Assembly: GCA_947452415.1 (NCBI GenBank)
Contig: CANGCT010000013.1
Location: 1-38,789 of the forward strand
Source of the DNA: Flavobacteriaceae bacterium
GTDB taxonomy: Bacteria; Bacteroidota; Bacteroidia; Flavobacteriales; Flavobacteriaceae
Direction of reading: 5' to 3'
Length of the DNA: 38,789 nucleotides
Below are positions 33,150 through 38,789 of this stretch, in pieces (the first letter of the stretch is position 1; each line of letters begins with the position of its first letter). A program made the position numbers and the translations under genes. The notes beneath the pieces were generated by a model. It ran no database searches. It was given only the letters and a program-made list of their open reading frames with translations, and was not told the DNA's origin.

Positions 33150-34007
33150 ATGATTTCTGAAATACAATTTCAAAACGAACTCCAATTAATTATCCAAAAT
33201 GCTATTCGCGAAGATGTAGGTGATGGCGATCATTCTTCCTTGGCTTGTATTCCTGCTTCAGCAGAAGGAAAAGCCAAACTATTAGTGAAAGATGCAGGAA
33301 TTATAGCCGGAGTAGCATTTGCAAAAATGATTTTTAATTTTGTGGATGCTAATTTAAAGGTAGAAACCCTTATTCAAGATGGTGCTTCGGTTGCCTATGG
33401 CGATGTAGTTTTTTATGTTTCCGGAAGTTCCCAATCCATATTAAAAGCCGAACGTTTGGTTCTTAATTCGATGCAACGAATGAGCGCTATTGCTACCAAA
33501 ACCAAGAAGTATGTAGAAATTCTTCAAGGTACCAGCACTAAAATTTTGGACACTAGAAAAACCACTCCAGGATTTCGTGCTTGCGAAAAATGGGCTGTTA
33601 CTATTGGTGGTGGTGAAAACCATCGATTTGCATTATACGATATGATTATGCTAAAGGATAATCATATTGATTTTGCAGGCGGAATATCTAATGCAATTAC
33701 CAAAACCAAAGAATATTTGAAGTCCAATAGCAAGGATTTAAAAATAATTGTAGAAGCTAGAAATCTAGATGAAATTAAAGAAATCCTAAAAAACGATGGG
33801 GTTTTTAGAATACTGATTGACAATTTTAATTTTGAAGACACTAAAACGGCGGTTGCCTTAATTGGGAACCAATGTCTTACAGAATCTTCAGGAAATATCA
33901 ATGAAAATACCATTCGGGAGTATGCAGATTGCGGAGTGAATTATATTTCTTCCGGTGCTTTAACCCACTCGGTTTATAATATGGATTTGAGTTTGAAAGC
34001 AATTTAA
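33150..34007 (+). CDS. nadC: Nicotinate-nucleotide pyrophosphorylase (NAD synthesis)
   Basis: A 285-residue cytosolic enzyme, usual length, that makes nicotinate mononucleotide from quinolinate and PRPP, releasing CO2. The N-terminal domain begins IREDVGDGDHSS (about 18-29). The catalytic barrel carries ILDTRKTTPGFRACEKWAV (about 132-150) with the conserved substrate-binding arginines and lysine. It is followed by GGGENHRFALYDMIMLKDNH and later IIVEARN and SSGALTHS, all conserved. nadA and nadB are not in the window. The following YihY-type gene begins 33 bases later on the same strand, so they may be cotranscribed with priA. Confidence 0.95.
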   Translation: MISEIQFQNELQLIIQNAIREDVGDGDHSSLACIPASAEGKAKLLVKDAGIIAGVAFAKMIFNFVDANLKVETLIQDGASVAYGDVVFYVSGSSQSILKAERLVLNSMQRMSAIATKTKKYVEILQGTSTKILDTRKTTPGFRACEKWAVTIGGGENHRFALYDMIMLKDNHIDFAGGISNAITKTKEYLKSNSKDLKIIVEARNLDEIKEILKNDGVFRILIDNFNFEDTKTAVALIGNQCLTESSGNINENTIREYADCGVNYISSGALTHSVYNMDLSLKAI

Positions 34008-34040
34008 TTAAAATACGACTACCTTTTCTGAAATAAAAAT

Positions 34041-34991
34041 ATGAGTATAGAAATTGAAGATAAATTAGTTAAATTTCCAGTAGTGAGGCAATTAGTCTTA
34101 CTGGGTAAATCTATTAAATTACCTTGGTTGCATGGTTTATCGCTATACGATTTACTGGAGCTTTACATCATCGGAATTGTAGAAGGTGCGGTATCTTATC
34201 GTGCTACAGCCATTGCATTTAGTTTTTTTATGGCGCTTTTTCCGTTTGCTTTATTTATTTTAAATCTGATTCCTTACATACCAATAGTTGGTTTTCAAGA
34301 AGATTTCATGGATTTTGTACACCAAAGTTTACCGCCAACCACCTTTGATGCCGTCTCAAAAATCATAAACGATATTTTGCATAATAGTCATTCGGGATTA
34401 TTATCTACAGGTTTTTTTATGGCTATTTTCCTTATGGCAAATGGTGTAAATGCGATTCTAGGAGGTTTTGAAAGTTCGCATCATGTAACTTTAAAGCGCA
34501 AATATTTCCGACAATATTTCATCTCTTTGGGATTATCAATAATACTTTCCTTAATTTTGATAATTACCGTTGCAGCCATCGTAATATTTGAAGTTTTTAT
34601 TCAAAAAACAAAAATTCAAGATGTGTTGTCCGATAATATTCCGTTAATAGAAATGGGACGTTATGCCTTTGTGGTTTTGATGATTCTTATTACAACTTCC
34701 TTGTTGTTTAAATTCGGAACTAAACAAGATAGAAAACGCTCTTTTATTTCAATAGGATCTGTTTTTACTACACTATTGACTATAATAACTTCTTATTTTT
34801 TCGGAATTTGGGTTCTTAAATTTTCTAAATACAACGAATTGTACGGCTCTATCGGAACCTTATTAATTGTAATGTTTTTTATATGGATTAACAGTATGAT
34901 TTTGCTTTTAGGATTTGAATTGAATGCAACAATCAGCAGATTAAAATACAAGCACGAGAGAGAATTAGAGAAAGTGATCAGTGATCAGTAA
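34041..34991 (+). CDS. YihY/BrkB-family inner membrane protein
   Basis: A 316-residue membrane protein with about six helices (near 62-84, 115-140, 163-192, 213-232, 245-268 and 273-296). The conserved YihY entry segment GAVSYRATAIAFSFFMALFP (about 50-69) is present. The family was once labelled ribonuclease BN, which is not accepted now; a transport or envelope role is likelier. The last codons (VISDQ then stop) are built from three copies of a 7-base repeat (GTGATCA, GTGATCA, GTAATCA; 34974-34994). Slippage there would change the tail. priA follows after 63 bases. Confidence 0.88.
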   Translation: MSIEIEDKLVKFPVVRQLVLLGKSIKLPWLHGLSLYDLLELYIIGIVEGAVSYRATAIAFSFFMALFPFALFILNLIPYIPIVGFQEDFMDFVHQSLPPTTFDAVSKIINDILHNSHSGLLSTGFFMAIFLMANGVNAILGGFESSHHVTLKRKYFRQYFISLGLSIILSLILIITVAAIVIFEVFIQKTKIQDVLSDNIPLIEMGRYAFVVLMILITTSLLFKFGTKQDRKRSFISIGSVFTTLLTIITSYFFGIWVLKFSKYNELYGSIGTLLIVMFFIWINSMILLLGFELNATISRLKYKHERELEKVISDQ

Positions 34992-35042
34992 TCAGAAAGC
35001 AGAGCATATACACTCATTAATCCAAAACCCAAAACCCAAAAC
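34974..35042. repeat. Two short heptamer tandem repeats between the YihY-type gene and priA
   Basis: GTGATCA occurs three times at 34974-34994 (last copy GTAATCA), spanning the end of the YihY-type gene. CCAAAAC occurs exactly three times at 35022-35042, 12 bases before the priA start. The two units are unrelated in sequence. Confidence 0.75.
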
Positions 35043-35054
35043 AATAAACTTAAA

Positions 35055-37502
35055 ATGCATTTCATCGAAGTATTATTACCGCTTTCTTTGCCAAATACTT
35101 TCACCTACAGAGTTTCGGAAGCCGAGTATAATTATATTCAAAAAGGAATGCGTGTTGCGGTGCCTTTCGGCAAAAGCAAAATATATACTGCTTTGGTTAT
35201 TGATCTCCATCAGGTGCCACCAACCTTATACGAATCCAAAGAAATTCATCAAATATTAGACGAAAAATCTATTGTAAATGAGTTTCAAATAGCCCATTGG
35301 CAATGGATTTCTTCCTATTATATGTGTTCGATTGGCGATGTGTATCGAGGTGCAATGCCTTCGGCTTTTATTTTAGAAAGTGAAACCATCATCTCTCCCA
35401 AAAAAGATGTCACTGTAAATGTTAAGGAATTATCCGATGATGAATTCTTAATTTACGAAGCATTGCAACAGCAAAGTTCGCTGAAAATGCAAGACATTAT
35501 GGCAATTTTGAACAAGAAAAATATTTTTCCTATTGTTCAAAAACTACTCAATAAAGACATACTTTCTTTGCAAGAAGAAATGCAGGAAGAATACAAGCCA
35601 AAGTTGATTCGCTATATCCGTATACATGAGTATTATACTTCCGATACTAATTTGATGGCATTATTAGATTCTTTAAAAAGTGCCAAACAAAAGGATTTGC
35701 TGATGCATTATTTTCAGTTGAATGCTAAAGAGAAAAAGCCAATTTCGGTAAAGCAATTGACTGAAGTTTCGCAAACTTCCGCAGCTGTGATTAAAGCATT
35801 GATAGATAAAAATATTTTTGAAGAATACCATTTACAACAAGACCGAGTAAATTTTGATGGAAATAAAAAAGATACAAATCTAGTTCTAAGCGAAGCGCAA
35901 CATCAGGCTTATGCTGAAATTGGAGAATGTTTTAAAACTAAAGAAGTTTCACTTTTGCACGGGGTAACTTCTTCTGGAAAGACCGAAATTTATACCAAAC
36001 TTATTGAAGACTATTTATCGCAAGGCAAACAAGTATTGTATTTGTTGCCCGAAATTGCGCTTACTACCCAATTGGTTTCTCGACTAACGCAGCATTTTGG
36101 GAACGAAGTTGCTGTTTTTCATTCGAAATATTCCAATAACGAAAGGGTGGAAGTTTGGAATCAAGTTATAGAAAAATCCGATAAAGCTAAAATTGTAATA
36201 GGAGCGAGGTCGGCTTTATTTTTGCCGTTTTCCAATTTAGGTTTGATTATTATTGATGAAGAGCACGAGCAAACCTTTAAACAGCAAGATCCGGCACCAC
36301 GATACCACGCTAGAGATGCGGCAATAGTTTTGGCGCAAGCCCAAAAAGCAAAGGTTTTGTTAGGTTCGGCAACACCAAGTATTGAAACGTATTTTAATGC
36401 CCAATCGGGTAAATTTGGAATGATTTCCATCAAAGAACGTTTTGGTAAAGCACCTTTACCCGAAGTAGAATTGGTAGATTTAAAAGAAAATTACTTCAAG
36501 AAAAGAATGAAAGGACACTTTAGTCTTACTTTAATTGAAGCAATTACCGACGCTTTGAGTTTGGGAGAGCAAGTTATTCTTTTCCAAAATCGACGCGGTT
36601 TTTCTCCAGTTTTAGAATGTACCACCTGTGGACATATTCCGCAATGTACCAGTTGTAATGTGAGTTTGACCTATCATAAATTCAAAAACCAATTGCGATG
36701 CCACTATTGCGGCTATTCTATTGCTAAACCTTCTAATTGCCACGCGTGTTCTAGTATAGATATTTCGGCAAAAGGTTTTGGTACCGAGCAAATTGAATTG
36801 GAATTAGCAGAATTATTTCCTACCAAAAATATCAAGCGAATGGATCAAGATACCACTCGCGGGAAATACAGTTTTGAAAAATTAATTGATAGTTTCAAGA
36901 ATAGAGAAATAGATATACTAGTTGGAACCCAAATGCTTGCTAAAGGATTGGATTTTGACAACGTTACTTTGGTAGGAATTATGAATGCAGACTCGATCTT
37001 GTATCATCCCGATTTTAGAGCTTTTGAGAGAAGTTTTCAAATGATGACACAGGTAGCGGGTAGGGCAGGAAGAGCGGATAAGTGTGGTAAAGTTATTATT
37101 CAAACCTATAATGTTAATCATAATGTAATCCAGCAGGTTAACCATAATAATTATGAAGGAATGTATAAAGAACAACTTTACGAACGACTTATATATAGGT
37201 ATCCGCCGTATTTTCGTTTGATAAAACTTACTTTAAAACACAAGGATTTTGATAAGTTAAAAGAAGGGTCAATGTGGTTGTATCAAGTGTTGCAACAAAA
37301 TTTGCAAATGCCAGTACTTGGTCCAGAAGAGCCCGGAATTAATAGAATTCGCAACGAATATATTCGAACTATTATGGTGAAAATTCCGCAAAATAGCTCA
37401 TTGGTAAACACAAAAAAAACCATCCAAAAAATCCTGAATAGTTTTGAAGCAATTACACAATATAGAGCAATAAAAGTTATAGCAAATGTAGATTTTTATT
37501 GA
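35055..37502 (+). CDS. priA: Primosomal replication-restart helicase PriA
   Basis: An 815-residue superfamily 2 helicase, somewhat longer than the E. coli protein, that reloads the replisome at stalled forks. The N-terminal 3'-DNA-binding domain begins MHFIEVLLPLSLPNTFTYRV. The motor has Walker A GVTSSGKT (303-310), DEEH (401-404), the GSATPS motif (438-443) and the QVAGRAGR motif VI. The zinc-binding insertion has all eight cysteines (522, 525, 531, 534, 549, 552, 562, 565). Its end overlaps the end of the convergent LytTR gene by 7 bases. No fault is visible. Confidence 0.96.
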   Translation: MHFIEVLLPLSLPNTFTYRVSEAEYNYIQKGMRVAVPFGKSKIYTALVIDLHQVPPTLYESKEIHQILDEKSIVNEFQIAHWQWISSYYMCSIGDVYRGAMPSAFILESETIISPKKDVTVNVKELSDDEFLIYEALQQQSSLKMQDIMAILNKKNIFPIVQKLLNKDILSLQEEMQEEYKPKLIRYIRIHEYYTSDTNLMALLDSLKSAKQKDLLMHYFQLNAKEKKPISVKQLTEVSQTSAAVIKALIDKNIFEEYHLQQDRVNFDGNKKDTNLVLSEAQHQAYAEIGECFKTKEVSLLHGVTSSGKTEIYTKLIEDYLSQGKQVLYLLPEIALTTQLVSRLTQHFGNEVAVFHSKYSNNERVEVWNQVIEKSDKAKIVIGARSALFLPFSNLGLIIIDEEHEQTFKQQDPAPRYHARDAAIVLAQAQKAKVLLGSATPSIETYFNAQSGKFGMISIKERFGKAPLPEVELVDLKENYFKKRMKGHFSLTLIEAITDALSLGEQVILFQNRRGFSPVLECTTCGHIPQCTSCNVSLTYHKFKNQLRCHYCGYSIAKPSNCHACSSIDISAKGFGTEQIELELAELFPTKNIKRMDQDTTRGKYSFEKLIDSFKNREIDILVGTQMLAKGLDFDNVTLVGIMNADSILYHPDFRAFERSFQMMTQVAGRAGRADKCGKVIIQTYNVNHNVIQQVNHNNYEGMYKEQLYERLIYRYPPYFRLIKLTLKHKDFDKLKEGSMWLYQVLQQNLQMPVLGPEEPGINRIRNEYIRTIMVKIPQNSSLVNTKKTIQKILNSFEAITQYRAIKVIANVDFY

Positions 37503-38194
37503 TCTATAGATAAGGCTTTAATTAGTCCTTCTTTTTTGTTTCTACTTAAAGGAATTTTCGTCATACCAATTTCGGCAAACTTACTATTGAAACGTTCTAC
37601 TTTTTCTATATTAATAATATATGATTTATGTACTCGTATGAATTTTTCGGAAGGTAAATTCTTTTCGAAAGACTTCATTGTTGATAAAACCAAATTAGTA
37701 TCTTCTTCGGTAACAACTTTTACATAATCTCCGTAAGCCTCAATCCATTTAATTTTATTGGTAAAAATCTTCAATTTTTTCAAATTACTTTTAATGAAAA
37801 TATGTTCTCCTTCCTCTTCATAATTTTCTCGTTTCATTTGGTGGAGATCTAAAGCTCTTTTAATTGAAGCATTAAATCGGTCGAATAAAATAGGTTTTTG
37901 AAGATAATCAGTAGCATCATAATCAAAAGCTTTTAGAGCATACTCTGCTTTAGAGGTAATAAAAATAATTTGTGGTTTTAGTTTTAATCCGTCAATAAAA
38001 TCAAATCCATTAATTACGGGCATTTCTATATCTAGTAAAACTAAATCTACAGAATTTACAGTTATGCAATTTTTTGCTTCAATTGCATTAGAAAAATCTC
38101 CAATTAAGTTTAAATTAGAATGGTTATTAACCAATTTTGTAATGACTATTCTTTGCAATGAACTGTCATCAACTACTACGCAGTTTAATTTCAT
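37496..38194 (-). CDS. LytTR-family response regulator
   Basis: A 232-residue cytosolic two-component regulator. Residues 1-120 form a receiver domain with the acidic pair Asp9-Asp10, the phospho-acceptor Asp55 in LLDIEMP, the FITSK switch serine and the conserved lysine in YLQKP. Residues about 135-232 form a LytTR DNA-binding domain, with FIKSNLKKLKI, WIEAYGDYVKVV and FIRVHKSYIINIEKV as its typical strands. No histidine kinase is adjacent, so its partner must be encoded elsewhere. A TAAATTTG box at 38203-38210 is too close to the start (8 bases) to be a confident promoter. It overlaps the end of priA tail to tail by 7 bases. Confidence 0.92.
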   Translation of the reverse strand: MKLNCVVVDDSSLQRIVITKLVNNHSNLNLIGDFSNAIEAKNCITVNSVDLVLLDIEMPVINGFDFIDGLKLKPQIIFITSKAEYALKAFDYDATDYLQKPILFDRFNASIKRALDLHQMKRENYEEEGEHIFIKSNLKKLKIFTNKIKWIEAYGDYVKVVTEEDTNLVLSTMKSFEKNLPSEKFIRVHKSYIINIEKVERFNSKFAEIGMTKIPLSRNKKEGLIKALSIDQ

Positions 38195-38302
38195 TATTTA
38201 ATCAAATTTAATATTTGTATATGCTAAAGTATTTTTTTTTTTAATTACTACCTAATGTTTGTAGTTTTTTTTAGCATTTTAGCGATTATTATCAATTTAC
38301 TA

Positions 38303-38332
38303 TTGTTTATTGAAAACTTATAATTACTTTTG
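38303..38332 (+). promoter_or_regulatory. Promoter of the rpsF-rpsR operon
   Basis: TTG (38303-38305), exactly 19 bases, then TACTTTTG (38325-38332) fits the Bacteroidetes promoter. The leader to the rpsF ATG at 38367 is about 28 bases. Confidence 0.78.
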
Positions 38333-38366
38333 CACCCAATTTTATATAATTAAAAACATATTTATT

Positions 38367-38708
38367 ATGAATCATTACGAAACTGTTTTCATCTTAAATC
38401 CCGTTTTATCTGAAGTTCAGGTAAAGGAAACAGTAAGCAAATTTGAAGATTTTCTTACAAGCAGAGGAGCAAAGATGGTATCCAAAGAGGATTGGGGCTT
38501 AAAAAAATTAGCTTATGAAATCCAAAACAAAAAAAGTGGTTTTTACCATTTATTTGAATTCCAAGTGTCACCAGAAGTATTAATTGCTTTTGAAACTGAA
38601 TTTAGACGTGACGAAAGAATTATGCGTTTCTTGACTGTAAGTCTTGATAAACACGCTATATCTTGGGCAGAAAGAAGAAGAGAAAAACTTAAAGTAGCAA
38701 AAGCTTAA
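38367..38708 (+). CDS. rpsF: 30S ribosomal protein bS6
   Basis: Starting from ATG 38367 the product has 113 residues and begins MNHYETVFILNPVLSEVQVK, the canonical bS6 start. The RNP-like fold is visible, with GAKMVSKEDWGLKKLAYEIQ and KSGFYHLFEFQ as the core strands, and it ends with the basic ERRREKLKVAKA. bS6 binds bS18 in the platform of the small subunit. An upstream in-frame ATG at 38310 lies inside the predicted promoter and is rejected. rpsR follows 2 bases later, in the expected operon order. Confidence 0.97.
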   Translation: MNHYETVFILNPVLSEVQVKETVSKFEDFLTSRGAKMVSKEDWGLKKLAYEIQNKKSGFYHLFEFQVSPEVLIAFETEFRRDERIMRFLTVSLDKHAISWAERRREKLKVAKA

Positions 38709-38710
38709 TC

Positions 38711-38789
38711 ATGGCAACATTACAACAATCAGCTTCAGGAAAAAAAGACGGAGATATTAGATATTTAACGCCTTTGAACATAGAAACTA
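38711..38789 (+). CDS. rpsR: 30S ribosomal protein bS18, N-terminal part (runs off the window)
   Basis: The first 26 codons read MATLQQSASGKKDGDIRYLT then PLNIET, which matches the N-terminus of Bacteroidetes bS18. It begins 2 bases after rpsF in the standard order. The gene is cut by the window edge, not broken. rplI would be expected next. Confidence 0.92.
   Translation, partial: MATLQQSASGKKDGDIRYLTPLNIET

Noticed and set aside
34981..35259. 92-residue plus-strand frame overlapping the priA start
   Set aside because: It includes the tandem repeats and then runs out of frame through the priA N-terminus.
38310..38366. N-terminal extension of bS6 from an upstream ATG
   Set aside because: The extension lies in the promoter region, and bS6 is known to start at MNHYE-like sequence at 38367.
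1..38789. CRISPR array, prophage, transposase or biosynthetic gene cluster
   Set aside because: No regularly spaced direct repeats, phage structural genes, transposase motifs or synthase genes were seen on either strand.

Overview
The window looks like chromosomal DNA from a Flavobacterium-like member of the Bacteroidetes. The sequence is AT-rich. Promoters match the Bacteroidetes pattern (TTG or TTTG, about 19 bases, then TAnnTTTG), seen clearly at four places. Other clade marks are a giant secreted protein with a type IX secretion (type B) sorting domain, two TonB-dependent outer membrane proteins, LytTR signalling and DUF2490. Most of it reads as a housekeeping chromosome with small accessory patches; I see no prophage, insertion sequence, CRISPR array or conjugative element.

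Layout. Positions 1-3130 hold two toxin-antitoxin modules (PemK/MazF type and HigBA) on either side of a pepD dipeptidase. Positions 3245-6060 hold an iron-siderophore-type TonB receptor and a downstream PepSY membrane gene that is interrupted by an in-frame TGA. Next come an RhlE-type RNA helicase, a structured intergenic repeat, and histidine-degradation genes (hutG and hutI) separated by an unrelated coiled-coil membrane protein. A CorA transporter, a 55-residue membrane microprotein with its own promoter and terminator, a large TonB-type outer membrane protein and an ArsC-like protein follow. A CPBP protease and menE, an M1 peptidase and an acyl-CoA carboxylase subunit come next.

Positions 21302-25081 form the most coherent accessory unit: a Crp/Fnr regulator with three clustered cysteines, a DUF2490 outer membrane protein, a TauE/SafE exporter, and a CstB-like protein (persulfide dioxygenase + pseudo-rhodanese + rhodanese). 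I read this as a reactive-sulfur detoxification locus controlled by a Crp-type protein. Then come tRNA-Arg(ACG), a 48-residue small protein, a 1690-residue type IX secretion cargo, an ABC exporter and a 36-residue lysine-rich protein.

The right end is housekeeping: nadC, a YihY/BrkB membrane protein, priA, a LytTR response regulator, and the start of the rpsF-rpsR ribosomal operon, which runs off the window.

Several genes have upstream in-frame codons that inflate their apparent length; I moved the starts of rhlE, hutI, the M1 peptidase, rpsF, the large outer membrane protein, the Crp regulator and the giant secreted protein, with reasons given. Three small genes (12285-12452, 25615-25761, 32857-32967) were found by reading gaps directly. 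No database search was possible, so family names rest on recognised motifs.
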